From assembly GCA_040382935.1 (NCBI GenBank), contig JBEIEP010000013.1, forward strand, positions 1-64,000: a stretch of DNA of 64,000 bases, written 5' to 3'. Below, in pieces: positions 8,101 to 16,286 of this stretch; position 1 is the stretch's first letter; every line of letters begins with the position of its first letter. The notes under the pieces are model-generated. The model did not search any database. It saw only the letters and a program-made list of their open reading frames with translations, and was not told the origin of the DNA. A program made the position numbers and the translations under genes. Source of the DNA: JALQUL01 sp040382935. Its GTDB lineage: Bacteria > Pseudomonadota > Gammaproteobacteria > Burkholderiales > Burkholderiaceae_C.

Positions 8101-9939
8101 CTACCACCACAGCATCAACCGCAGCCTGTCGACCAAGCGATGCGTGATGATCCAGATAATGTTTTTGTCGCCCACATCAATGCGTGCCATTCCGGTCATA
8201 CCAGGACGCCACCAGGCCTGAGGTGCTTGCAACAACTCGGCTCTGATCATGAACTGGTTACCGTCTTGGCCTTTGACCTGCGCTACCGGAATGACCGAGC
8301 TGATTCGAACTGGGATGTTCACATTGGGGTGGCTGATAAGCGCCACTTCGCCTGTTGCCTCTGGGGTGATGTGTCGCATAGCACGCTCAGACACCATCAG
8401 CGTCACATACAGCCCCTCTACCTTAGCCAGCCGAAAAATCTTTTCGCCTTTTTTGATGGGAGCACCCATCAGATCCTTTTTTTCGCCTTCAACAATCACC
8501 CCTTCAAAGGGTGCTTTGCTTTGCGCTTGCTCAATGTAAGCTTGCACCCTTTGCGCCCGAGCCAAGGACTGATCCAGCTTGGCTTGGGCAATTTCGGTTT
8601 CTGCCAACAGACGCTCAGCCCGGTATTTGTTCACCTCACTTTGCCCTTTGCTGATTTCGGCGGTCAACTCGCTTTGCTGCTGTAGCAAGTCTCGTGTATC
8701 AAGATTGACCAGCACAGCGTCGGCTTTGACCAGATCGCCTGCCGTAGCAAAAACCTGGTCGATGCGGCCATCAAACTGGGCGCTGATCAGGCGAGTAGAG
8801 TCGGTATTGAGCTGCGCTGTTGCATCCACACGATAATGCCAAGTACCAAAAATCAGGTACAGCAGAAGTGGTGTCACTAAGACCATGGCCAGTTTGAGTA
8901 GCGCGTGTTCAACACCAAACAGGCGCTCAGAAAGGCGGCGTAGCGCGTGACCAGTGCGCCGACGTAAGTTGAGCGATTGTTGACGCAAATCGGACAAACG
9001 CGGCTGCACCAATTCCAGCGCCAGCATCAACTCGTTCAGGCTGGGAATGTCTTGATCTCCCTTGGCCAATAAGAGCACCGCGTGAGTCAAGCCCTGCGCG
9101 TCGCGCATGGGTACCGCCACCGCGTGTGCAACGCCCAAGTGCTGGGCAAAATCACCCAGTGCAGTGACATCGGTGATCGCATCAACAGCACTTGGCCAGA
9201 CCGCTTCGCTGCCTTGAATAATGGCCGGTAGCATCGCCGCAGTGATTCGTTGGGTTTGTGATGAGCTTTGCTCAAACCGATCCAGATGGCTGATGGAGAC
9301 GACTTCGACGTGCTCACCATCCACCCATCCCATACTGACGTGCAGCAGCTCCCACGATACCGCCAGACCGTTGACCAATGACAGGCAGGCAGCCGCAAAG
9401 TTGGGACGCTGCATGACCTCCGCTGCCAAACCCAGCATGGCACTCAATTGTGCCGCAGGGGCGGGGGTCAAGGCTGGGGATGTGGCGGGCCGAAAATCAA
9501 CACACAGCAGGGCCCGTAAAGTTAGCTCATTGAGTTGCCCACGCTCTTGCGCTCGAATATTCAGCACCAAGTAATGATCAGCCAAACCTTGCAGCACCAG
9601 TACCAGCACCAGCCAAGTCTGTCCCTGCGGGTCTTGCGCGGGCGCTTGGCTGTAGCCCTGATCCAGCGCCTTGGCCAGCATATCCACACCAGGTGGCATG
9701 GTTTGCATGGGTGACCAAGTGGCCGATTCAGAGGCGCGCCCCAGTTGCGCCAAGCTGTCGGATTCGGTCAGGCGTTGCACCAGCGCACAGTGACTGGCCT
9801 TACATAATTGGCGCATCAATTCGCAATAGTGATTCCAGTCCAGTTCGGCCGGATTATGGCGGCGAATCTGCTGCAACTGCGCAATCAAGGCACGGGCGTC
9901 GAGCGCCGTCTGGTTGGGGTTAGCGGACACAACAGACAT
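8101..9939 (-). CDS. GAF-region HlyD-family periplasmic adaptor
   Basis: A 612-residue inner-membrane adaptor. The N-terminal 340 residues are predicted cytoplasmic. They contain a GAF-like segment at about 165-320 ('LLHVSMGWVDGEHVEVVSIS', then 'AHAVAVPMRDAQGLTHAVLL'). One transmembrane helix follows at about 347-366. The rest is an HlyD adaptor: lipoyl half 'ISAQFDGRIDQVFATAGDLV', a coiled coil at about 415-475, 'SKAPFEGVIVEGEKKDLMG', and barrel strands to the end. It starts 6 bases after the preceding small adaptor gene. A GAF sensor on the cytoplasmic side of an export adaptor suggests ligand-controlled export, but no ligand can be named. The GAF call is by overall pattern and is less certain than the HlyD part. 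Confidence 0.8.
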   Translation of the reverse strand: MSVVSANPNQTALDARALIAQLQQIRRHNPAELDWNHYCELMRQLCKASHCALVQRLTESDSLAQLGRASESATWSPMQTMPPGVDMLAKALDQGYSQAPAQDPQGQTWLVLVLVLQGLADHYLVLNIRAQERGQLNELTLRALLCVDFRPATSPALTPAPAAQLSAMLGLAAEVMQRPNFAAACLSLVNGLAVSWELLHVSMGWVDGEHVEVVSISHLDRFEQSSSQTQRITAAMLPAIIQGSEAVWPSAVDAITDVTALGDFAQHLGVAHAVAVPMRDAQGLTHAVLLLAKGDQDIPSLNELMLALELVQPRLSDLRQQSLNLRRRTGHALRRLSERLFGVEHALLKLAMVLVTPLLLYLIFGTWHYRVDATAQLNTDSTRLISAQFDGRIDQVFATAGDLVKADAVLVNLDTRDLLQQQSELTAEISKGQSEVNKYRAERLLAETEIAQAKLDQSLARAQRVQAYIEQAQSKAPFEGVIVEGEKKDLMGAPIKKGEKIFRLAKVEGLYVTLMVSERAMRHITPEATGEVALISHPNVNIPVRISSVIPVAQVKGQDGNQFMIRAELLQAPQAWWRPGMTGMARIDVGDKNIIWIITHRLVDRLRLMLWW

Positions 9940-9945
9940 AGCGTG

Positions 9946-10806
9946 TCACTTTGGTTTTGCCGTGGTGGGCACTTGAAGGTCGATGGTTCCTTTGGTGCCG
10001 GGTTTGACCATGTATCGAGGGTTGTTGAAGGTGATTTCCACTTGTACCAGTCCGCTGGCCGGGTCTGCCACGGGCGAGACAAAGCTGACGCGGCCAACTA
10101 CGCTCACGGGTACAGCAGAGTCGCTGGGCTCTGTTTTAATGACCTGGTTCGCACCTACCCTGAGCGCCTTGGCCTCAGTGTGGGGTACCGCAAGGCGCAA
10201 AATCACGGTGGACGCATCCACCAAAGAAATCACGGCATCCCCAGGTTTGGCCCACTCGCCCACTTGGGGAGCCAATTTGGTGATCACCCCATTCACCGGG
10301 GCAGTAATCCGGCGTTGCAGGCGATCATGTTCTGCCGACTCAAAGTCGAGTTTTTCTCGTTTTTTTTGCTCTACCAGTTGATCCACGCGCGCACTGGCTG
10401 CCAGTTGTTCTGCCTCCAAGCGCAGTAACTCGTCTTTACTGACCGATCCGGTCGCGTTAAAAACAGCTTGGGCATCTTTAAGCAAAACGTTCAAAATTCG
10501 AAGACGCTCTCTCGCCGCGTTCACCTCGCTTTGGTCTTCAAAAATCACCTTGCGTCGGTTACTCTCTATAGCCTGTGTACGGTCATCCAGTTGCAGCAAT
10601 ACCTGATCGGCTTTAACGTGCTGGCCCAGTTGCACTTCACGCCGCATTACCAACCCAGCTACACCAGCGCTTAAAGTGATATCGTGCACGGGATAAACTA
10701 GCCCTGAGAAGGTTTTTGCGCCGACATCTGCACAGGCTAGCACCAGTGCTAGACAGATCAACCTAGCGGGCCAGCGTTGGCAGAGTGAATATGAAGCGTA
10801 GTCCAT
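9946..10806 (-). CDS. Small HlyD/RND-type periplasmic adaptor
   Basis: A 286-residue membrane-fusion protein with a Sec signal peptide ('LICLALVLACADVGA', likely cut near residue 30). Then come a lipoyl half ('GLVMRREVQLGQHVKADQVL'), an alpha-hairpin (about 80-160), the second lipoyl half ('RRITAPVNGVITKLAPQVGE') and a beta-barrel domain. It is shorter than usual RND adaptors (about 370-400) because the membrane-proximal domain is missing. It lies 17 bases after the TolC-like gene and 6 before the GAF/HlyD gene. With three adaptors in one operon and no inner-membrane pump gene, this soluble one probably bridges to the outer-membrane channel. Confidence 0.82.
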   Translation of the reverse strand: MDYASYSLCQRWPARLICLALVLACADVGAKTFSGLVYPVHDITLSAGVAGLVMRREVQLGQHVKADQVLLQLDDRTQAIESNRRKVIFEDQSEVNAARERLRILNVLLKDAQAVFNATGSVSKDELLRLEAEQLAASARVDQLVEQKKREKLDFESAEHDRLQRRITAPVNGVITKLAPQVGEWAKPGDAVISLVDASTVILRLAVPHTEAKALRVGANQVIKTEPSDSAVPVSVVGRVSFVSPVADPASGLVQVEITFNNPRYMVKPGTKGTIDLQVPTTAKPK

Positions 10807-10823
10807 CGGATTCTCTTATTGGT

Positions 10824-12443
10824 TTACTGTTGCGACGCAGCTTGGCCAGAGACTTCAATTTGATAGACCGCCAGCAGATCGCCCTGGATGTATTGCCAAG
10901 TGGCCAGTGTCAGTTCATAGCGTACTTGGTTTTCAAGTTGACGTTGTTGGGCCTCAATCAAATCGACTTGCCTTTGAATCAATGTGCTTAGTGAGCCTGT
11001 ACCCAGATTGATCCGCTGCTGCTCAATGTCCAAAATGCTTTGACGAAGTTTGACATCTTCTGCACTGCTTTGCAGCAATTGGTAGGTGACGTGTAAATCA
11101 TTGGCACGGACGGTAAAGTCATTGGAAAATGAATTTTGAACAGATGAGATTTCCAGCTCTGCTTGGGTAACGCGGGCACCTTGGGCAAAAAATTGTTGCT
11201 GGGCTTTCTGGTTGCCGTCTAGGGGTACCTCAAAATTAAAACCAAAATACCAGTCGGGATATTTGGCCTGTTCTGTGATGTTACGGGTGCTTCTCGGCTG
11301 CTTACCGTAGCCCGTACCGCTATAGCTTAAGACCAGATCTGCGACGGGCAGCATCTGGTTTTGGGCGAAATTGAGTCGAATTTGGGCTTGTTGACGTTTG
11401 AGCAGACTAATTTGGTAGGGCGACCAGCGCTCTAGAGCCTGTGCAAGATTGGCATTCACGGCTGGGAGCGGCGTCGTACGCTCAATGGACGCTGTGGCAA
11501 GACGAGATGATTCTGTCAAAGTCAAGTCAATGGCCGTCAGCACCTTGCCCTGCGCTTCATGCAGGGCTTGTTCGCTGCGCGACAGTTCCGCCTGTCGGTT
11601 AAGCAGCACGCCCTGTAGCTCAAGCAGCGCAGCAGCAGCCAGCTTACCGGCTGCGATACGGGCTCTGGTGTCGGTTTCTAGGGTCTGGGTGTTGGCAACC
11701 AATTCTTGACGCAGTCGAAGCGTTTCTTGTGCTCGGTAGAGCTGCCAGTACAGGCTAAGGCCCTCTACGCTTGATTTAAGCGTTTGCTGCGTCAATTGTT
11801 GCACGGCAATTTGGTGCTCTAAGTCGGCGATCTTAAGATCGGTCTCTGTTATTGAACGCCCCGCATTGCGCAGCAGGGGCTGCTTGAGAGTCAAACTCAG
11901 TTGGCCGTTGTACTCGGTATCAGAGGCCGAGGTTTGTGAAATGATGTTGTTACTTTTCTTTGCGACCTTGTAGCTAAGTCCCATCTCTGCGCCCGAAGGC
12001 AGCTTTTTGCGTACACCGATTTCGTCACTGCGAGTCGTTTCATTGAGAATCTCCGTGCTAGCGGTAAATGTGTTTTGTAAGCGCTCGTCTGCTGTTCTTT
12101 GGCGCTGTCTGCCTTCCTCCCTCAAACTCATAAACCCGGTAGATTCGTAAACCGCTTGTTCACCCCGTTTGAGGAAACGGGCCACCTCGCTGCTAAGTAG
12201 GCTGTACCGAATTTCAACACTGCGCGCAACCAGCAATTGCAAAAAGCCCCGTGGACTCAACGCACGAAGCGGTGCCGTGGTGGTGGAGTCGGCAGAGATG
12301 CTCCCGGGTTCTGACGCGCCATGCGCCATACTCCAAGAGCCGCTAAATAGCATCAACATAAGCGCGAACTTTAGAAATCCCAACTCCGATCGCCTGACGG
12401 GTTTCCCGTTTGAGCGGGCAAGTCGTTGAAATAGCGAGTTCAT
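10824..12443 (-). CDS. TolC-family outer membrane channel of the adhesin-export operon
   Basis: About 539 residues from the ATG at 12443. I chose this start because it opens a signal peptide (basic segment 'NGKPVRRSELGFLKF', then ALMLMLFSGSWSMAHGA). The frame stays open upstream to a GTG at 12554, but that stretch has no signal-peptide character. The mature part has the TolC pattern of two repeated halves with long amphipathic helices, such as 'ELVANTQTLETDTRARIAAG' and 'QQRINLGTGSLSTLIQRQVD', and beta strands such as 'GQLSLTLKQPLLRNAG'. It is the first gene of the five-gene export operon. It would form the outer-membrane exit duct for the three adaptors that follow. A second TolC gene at 54 kb serves a separate RND pump. 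Confidence 0.85.
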   Translation of the reverse strand: MNSLFQRLARSNGKPVRRSELGFLKFALMLMLFSGSWSMAHGASEPGSISADSTTTAPLRALSPRGFLQLLVARSVEIRYSLLSSEVARFLKRGEQAVYESTGFMSLREEGRQRQRTADERLQNTFTASTEILNETTRSDEIGVRKKLPSGAEMGLSYKVAKKSNNIISQTSASDTEYNGQLSLTLKQPLLRNAGRSITETDLKIADLEHQIAVQQLTQQTLKSSVEGLSLYWQLYRAQETLRLRQELVANTQTLETDTRARIAAGKLAAAALLELQGVLLNRQAELSRSEQALHEAQGKVLTAIDLTLTESSRLATASIERTTPLPAVNANLAQALERWSPYQISLLKRQQAQIRLNFAQNQMLPVADLVLSYSGTGYGKQPRSTRNITEQAKYPDWYFGFNFEVPLDGNQKAQQQFFAQGARVTQAELEISSVQNSFSNDFTVRANDLHVTYQLLQSSAEDVKLRQSILDIEQQRINLGTGSLSTLIQRQVDLIEAQQRQLENQVRYELTLATWQYIQGDLLAVYQIEVSGQAASQQ

Positions 12444-12683
12444 GGGTTGCGTTAACTTATTTTTGCCACGCCACAGAGGAGGTGCTGGCACAAGCCTCTT
12501 TGGATTGCGCCTGAAAGAGAGATGTATGAATCTCAAAGGATTGCATTGATCCACACGCCATCCAACTCAGGCCCAATGGTTTGAACTCGGGGTTGGAGAG
12601 CGGCGCTTTTGTGCGTGACTGATGAAAAAACGACCACTGTCGCAGCCCCTGTTACGCAAGCGTCCGGGGCCACCTGTGACCAA

Positions 12684-13409
12684 TTACTTAGCGGCCGCTG
12701 CAGCTGTTTTTTCGTCTTGCAGCTTGACTAAGCGTTCAGTTTGCGCCAGCGATATCAAATGCGCGTATAGAGGAGCCAAGTAGCTTTTACCTTTGATTTC
12801 TAGGAAACGTTCGTCAGACAAATTATTAAGACGCTCCTCGTTAACCACGTAGCAGCCCGAGATATTTTTAACTTTATCGTCGTCACGTACACGCATATTC
12901 AAGGGGGTGAACATATTGTTTTCTGACAGGAATTTACAAAAACCGTTGGTAAGAGTATCCATTTGTTGGAGTTCGCCCAGGTAACGCTTAACATTATCGA
13001 TTACTTGCGTGGGTTCGCCTTTGTCGTCAAACAGCGGTGCACCTTCTGTATCACTGACCAGTGCACTGCCTTCGTCAATACAGACAACATACTGACCTTC
13101 TCCACCAGAAGGAGCCAGAGCAAAAGGATAACGACGGATGATTGCCGGTACGTAAGAGGCTTGCCATTTTCCCTTGGCATCGACGAAAAGATTATCTCCG
13201 GCGCTGAGCCCCATTAATGCAACAGGCCGGAATATATCCTTCTCTTTATCCTCCAAAAAGACAATTGGAAAAATAGAGGCTGCTCGTGCAAATTCGTGCA
13301 TCGTCACGTAAGCAATATGAAATTTAGAGGCGAAATCAAAGCTCGAAATGTCTTTGATTTTTTTATTGGCATGACGCTCTTTGTTGACGGGAACGACTTG
13401 TTGGAACAT
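12684..13409 (-). CDS. SapC-family protein
   Basis: 241 residues from the ATG at 13409, preceded by CAGGAG at good spacing. A longer open frame reaches 13559, but it crosses the promoter region and has no ribosome site. The sequence fits the SapC family: 'VPVNKERHANKKI', then 'IVFLEDKEKDIFRPVALMGL', 'PAIIRRYPFALAPSG' and 'CIDEGSALVSDTEGAPLFDD'. The family is named after a gene in the S-layer export locus of Campylobacter fetus; its biochemical function is unknown. Here it stands 240 bases upstream of the export operon on the same strand. The gene looks more AT-rich than its neighbours, which may point to transfer. A role in display of the adhesin is inferred from location only. Confidence 0.85.
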   Translation of the reverse strand: MFQQVVPVNKERHANKKIKDISSFDFASKFHIAYVTMHEFARAASIFPIVFLEDKEKDIFRPVALMGLSAGDNLFVDAKGKWQASYVPAIIRRYPFALAPSGGEGQYVVCIDEGSALVSDTEGAPLFDDKGEPTQVIDNVKRYLGELQQMDTLTNGFCKFLSENNMFTPLNMRVRDDDKVKNISGCYVVNEERLNNLSDERFLEIKGKSYLAPLYAHLISLAQTERLVKLQDEKTAAAAAK

Positions 13410-13470
13410 GACTACTACTCCTGCGATTGAGAATTGATAAAAGAGATGAACGCAATATAAAAACACGCTC

Positions 13471-13488
13471 AGTTGGGTACACCCAACT
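13471..13488. promoter_or_regulatory. Perfect 18-bp palindrome upstream of the sapC-like gene
   Basis: AGTTGGGT and ACCCAACT form an exact 8-bp inverted repeat around two bases. It lies 61 bases upstream of the sapC start and just downstream of a TATAAT hexamer, so near the expected transcription start. It could be a repressor site or a 5'-UTR hairpin. Confidence 0.5.
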
Positions 13489-13499
13489 TTGCTGTGATG

Positions 13500-13505
13500 A
13501 TTATA
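13500..13505 (-). promoter_or_regulatory. Putative -10 element of the sapC promoter
   Basis: The minus strand reads TATAAT, an exact sigma-70 -10 hexamer, in an AT-rich intergenic stretch. No good -35 box lies at 16-18 bases (best match CTGTCA), so this is either a weak or an activator-dependent promoter. Confidence 0.4.
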
Positions 13506-13593
13506 CATGAACAAGGGGTGTTGACAGGCTTTTTGGCCCCAAATAATTAATATTGTCACCTTCCCCCTGGGGGTTCTAACAATAGGCCTTCAA

Positions 13594-15027
13594 TCACCCC
13601 GCTAGACAGATTTTGAGCATGTTACTGCCCCCCGGTACCCCCATGGGTTCGCCGCAAGTGATGGCGTAGACGTCTCCCGCTTGCACGATGCCTTTGGCTT
13701 TGAGGTCGGATTCGGCCTGGGCCAGTGCGGTGTCACGGTCTTGGCTGGCGTCCATCAGGATGGGGCGTACGTTGCGATACAGGGTCAGTTTTCGTTGGGT
13801 GAGCAGCTTGGGCGTCATCGCGAAAATCGGGATGTTGATGCGGTGGCGGCTCATCCAGACGGCGGTGCTGCCGCTGTCGGTCATGGCGACGATGGCCTTG
13901 GCGCCTAGGTGGTGGGCCGTGAACAGAGCGCCCATGGCGATGGAGTGGTCGATACGACTAAAGGTTTTACCCGAAAAATCGGCGTCTAATTCCACCTCTT
14001 GTACCTGTTCAGCAGCCAGGCAAATTTTGGCCATTTCTTCTACCGTGGCCAACGGAAATTTGCCGGCGGCGGTTTCGGCCGACAGCATCACCGCGTCGGT
14101 GCCGTCTAACACGGCGTTGGCCACATCGCTCACCTCGGCGCGGGTGGGCACGGGGTTGGTAATCATGCTCTCCATCATTTGGGTGGCGGTAATCACCACT
14201 TTGTCCAGCTCGCGGGCCAGCTTAATCATTTTCTTTTGCAGGGCTGGTACCGCCGCGTTGCCCACCTCAACCGCTAGGTCACCGCGGGCCACCATGATGC
14301 CGTCTGAGGCGCGCAAAATTTCTTCTAGGCGGGGGATGGCTTCGGCGCGTTCAATCTTGGCGATCATGGCCGGCTTGTGGCCCCATTGGGCCCCTGCCAC
14401 GTTGGCCAGTTGGCGCGCCATTTCCATGTCGGTGGCATTTTTCGGGAAGCTCACGGCCACGTAATCGGCCTGAAAACTCATGGCGGTTTTGATGTCCTCC
14501 ATGTCTTTGGCCGTCAGCGCTGGCGCGCTCAGGCCGCCGCCCATTTTGTTAATACCCTTGTTGTTGGACAACTCGCCCCCCAACTTCACGACCGTGTGCA
14601 CGGCCTGCCCTATGACTTTTTCAACCACCAGCACGATGAGGCCATCGTTCAACAACAGGGTGTCACCGGCTTTGACCTCACTGGGCAGGTCTTTGTAATC
14701 AAGGCCTACGGCGTGATCGTCGCCCAGCTCTTTGCGGGCAGCGTCGAGTACGAAGTGGGTGCCCGGTTCAAGTTGTGTCTTACCCGCCGCGAATTTACCC
14801 ACTCTGATCTTTGGCCCTTGTAAATCGGCCATGATGGCCACCACGGTTCCGGCGCGTGCGGCCGCTTCGCGCACCAGGGTGGCGCGGTCCACGTGGTCTT
14901 GTGCGGTTCCATGGCTAAAGTTAAGCCGTACGACGTTGACCCCAGCGCGAATCATTTGTTCCAGCAACGCGGGGTCGCTAGAGGCGGGGCCAAGGGTGGC
15001 AACGATTTTGGTGGCGCGACGGTACAT
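13594..15027 (-). CDS. pyk: Pyruvate kinase
   Basis: Converts phosphoenolpyruvate and ADP to pyruvate and ATP in the cytosol, the last step of glycolysis. The 477-residue protein is full length. It shows the N-terminal RRATKIVATLGPASSD, RLNFSHG, 'MADLQGPKIRVG', the metal and substrate signature 'ASDGIMVARGDLAVEVG', and 'MLSAETAAGKFP'. The ATG at 15027 matches the family start. It is a single gene on the minus strand. The sapC-like gene follows after about 180 bases that hold the latter's promoter. Confidence 0.97.
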   Translation of the reverse strand: MYRRATKIVATLGPASSDPALLEQMIRAGVNVVRLNFSHGTAQDHVDRATLVREAAARAGTVVAIMADLQGPKIRVGKFAAGKTQLEPGTHFVLDAARKELGDDHAVGLDYKDLPSEVKAGDTLLLNDGLIVLVVEKVIGQAVHTVVKLGGELSNNKGINKMGGGLSAPALTAKDMEDIKTAMSFQADYVAVSFPKNATDMEMARQLANVAGAQWGHKPAMIAKIERAEAIPRLEEILRASDGIMVARGDLAVEVGNAAVPALQKKMIKLARELDKVVITATQMMESMITNPVPTRAEVSDVANAVLDGTDAVMLSAETAAGKFPLATVEEMAKICLAAEQVQEVELDADFSGKTFSRIDHSIAMGALFTAHHLGAKAIVAMTDSGSTAVWMSRHRINIPIFAMTPKLLTQRKLTLYRNVRPILMDASQDRDTALAQAESDLKAKGIVQAGDVYAITCGEPMGVPGGSNMLKICLAG

Positions 15028-15122
15028 ACGGGTCTCTTTAGATTGGATTTGACGAACGGGCAGGCATGATTTTGCCGCAGGGGTATTGTCTCAGGTCGCG
15101 GGGTTCACGGGTTACCAGGCAG

Positions 15123-15479
15123 TTACCAACCCAAGCCCAGGTGCAAAGGCAGGTACACCGCCATGCCCACCACAATGGTGCCCAGCACGGCAAAGCTGGA
15201 GCGTTTTTGCCAGTAATAAACCGCAGCTCCTGCCAATGCCGCCCAGATGCGTGCATCTTGCCAACTTAAGTGCAAGGCCCCGTTGGTCATAAAAATCTCT
15301 GGCGCGATGACGGCACTCAATGCGGCCAAGGGGGCATAGCGCAGCCCTTTGTCTAGCCAGTTGGGCAGAGGCCATTCATGGCTTGAAAGAAAAAACAGCG
15401 AACGGGTCACTACCGTCACCAGCGTAAGCCCCGCGATCGTAAGCAGTGCTTCGGTGTTAGACAGAGCCCCTATGCTCAT
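15123..15479 (-). CDS. azlD: AzlD-family small subunit of branched-chain amino acid exporter
   Basis: A 118-residue membrane protein starting at the ATG at 15479, whose first bases overlap the azlC stop (ATGA). The frame is open further upstream but only antisense to and inside azlC. Four hydrophobic helices are visible, with the family signature 'VVTRSLFFL', 'LRYAPLAALSAVIAPEIF' and a C-terminal 'VVGMAVYLPLHLGLGW'. AzlD pairs with AzlC to export branched-chain amino acids or analogues. Translation is probably coupled to azlC. Confidence 0.9.
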   Translation of the reverse strand: MSIGALSNTEALLTIAGLTLVTVVTRSLFFLSSHEWPLPNWLDKGLRYAPLAALSAVIAPEIFMTNGALHLSWQDARIWAALAGAAVYYWQKRSSFAVLGTIVVGMAVYLPLHLGLGW

Positions 15480-16234
15480 AACTTTCCGCCCTTCTTGGCC
15501 TGCGCGCGGGCGACCAAGCCCTCCATCAGCAGGCAAATCACTACCGAGCAGCCAATCGCAACCACAATGTTCAGGCGCAAGGGCATGGCAAAAAATGCAA
15601 TGGCTGCGGCGGCGGCCACCACTGCACCTATGGCTTGCAAACGCGTGGATACAATGGCGCAGGTCAGGCCTAGCAAGGCCAAAATGCCCGCAAACGCCAA
15701 GCCCCAATGCACAGGCACATAAGCGGCAAACACAATCCCCACCAAGCTGGCGCTCATCCAACTCACATAGTTCACAAAACAGGTGCCCATGAGGTAGGCG
15801 TAGCGGGCCTGCCGCTCTGCTTCTGTGGTGCCAGCTTCTGGGTAGGCGCGTATAAACATCACGTAGTTCAGGTCACCGGTGACATAGCCCGTGAGCAACC
15901 GGTCTTTGAGCGACAAATGCATGAGGTATTTGCGCAAATGAACGCTAAACACCACAAAGCGCAGGTTGACGCAAAACGCGGTGGCCAAAATAACCCAGAT
16001 CGGCGCGCCCGCTACGATAAGCGGGGTGGTTGCCAATTGGGCGCTACCGGCAAAGATGGTCAGGGTCATGAGCACCGCGCCCAGTGGCCCCAGACCCGAG
16101 TTGGCCATGGCCACCCCGGTCACCAGCCCCCAGGCCAACACCGCAGCTGCAAGTCCCAGCATATCGGTGATGCCGCGTTTGAACTCGGGGTGCCGCAACA
16201 GGGCCTTGTTCAGTTGGGAGGGAATTTTTCTCAA
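15476..16234 (-). CDS. azlC: AzlC-family amino acid exporter large subunit
   Basis: A 252-residue polytopic inner-membrane protein with the AzlC features 'FKRGITDMLGLAAAVLAWGL', 'LTIFAGSAQLA', 'FCVNLRFVVFSVHLRKYL' and 'FINYVSWM'-like 'CFVNYVSWMSASLVG'. It forms a two-component exporter with AzlD, with which it overlaps by 4 bases. The likely start is a TTG at 16234, because no ATG precedes the conserved N-terminal segment. No regulator gene is adjacent. Confidence 0.9.
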   Translation of the reverse strand: MRKIPSQLNKALLRHPEFKRGITDMLGLAAAVLAWGLVTGVAMANSGLGPLGAVLMTLTIFAGSAQLATTPLIVAGAPIWVILATAFCVNLRFVVFSVHLRKYLMHLSLKDRLLTGYVTGDLNYVMFIRAYPEAGTTEAERQARYAYLMGTCFVNYVSWMSASLVGIVFAAYVPVHWGLAFAGILALLGLTCAIVSTRLQAIGAVVAAAAAIAFFAMPLRLNIVVAIGCSVVICLLMEGLVARAQAKKGGKL

Positions 16235-16286
16235 AGTGAATGGGGGTTAGGCAATGCAGTGCTAGCTAGCGCGGGGATGAATGGTT

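Noticed and set aside
12625..12683. Hairpin with GCCCC/GGGGC stem followed by TTTTTT behind the sapC-like gene
   Set aside because: The T-run begins about 14 bases after the stem, too far for an intrinsic terminator.
13688..14464. 258-codon open frame antisense to pyk
   Set aside because: Typical GC-rich shadow; no conserved features, and pyk is full length.
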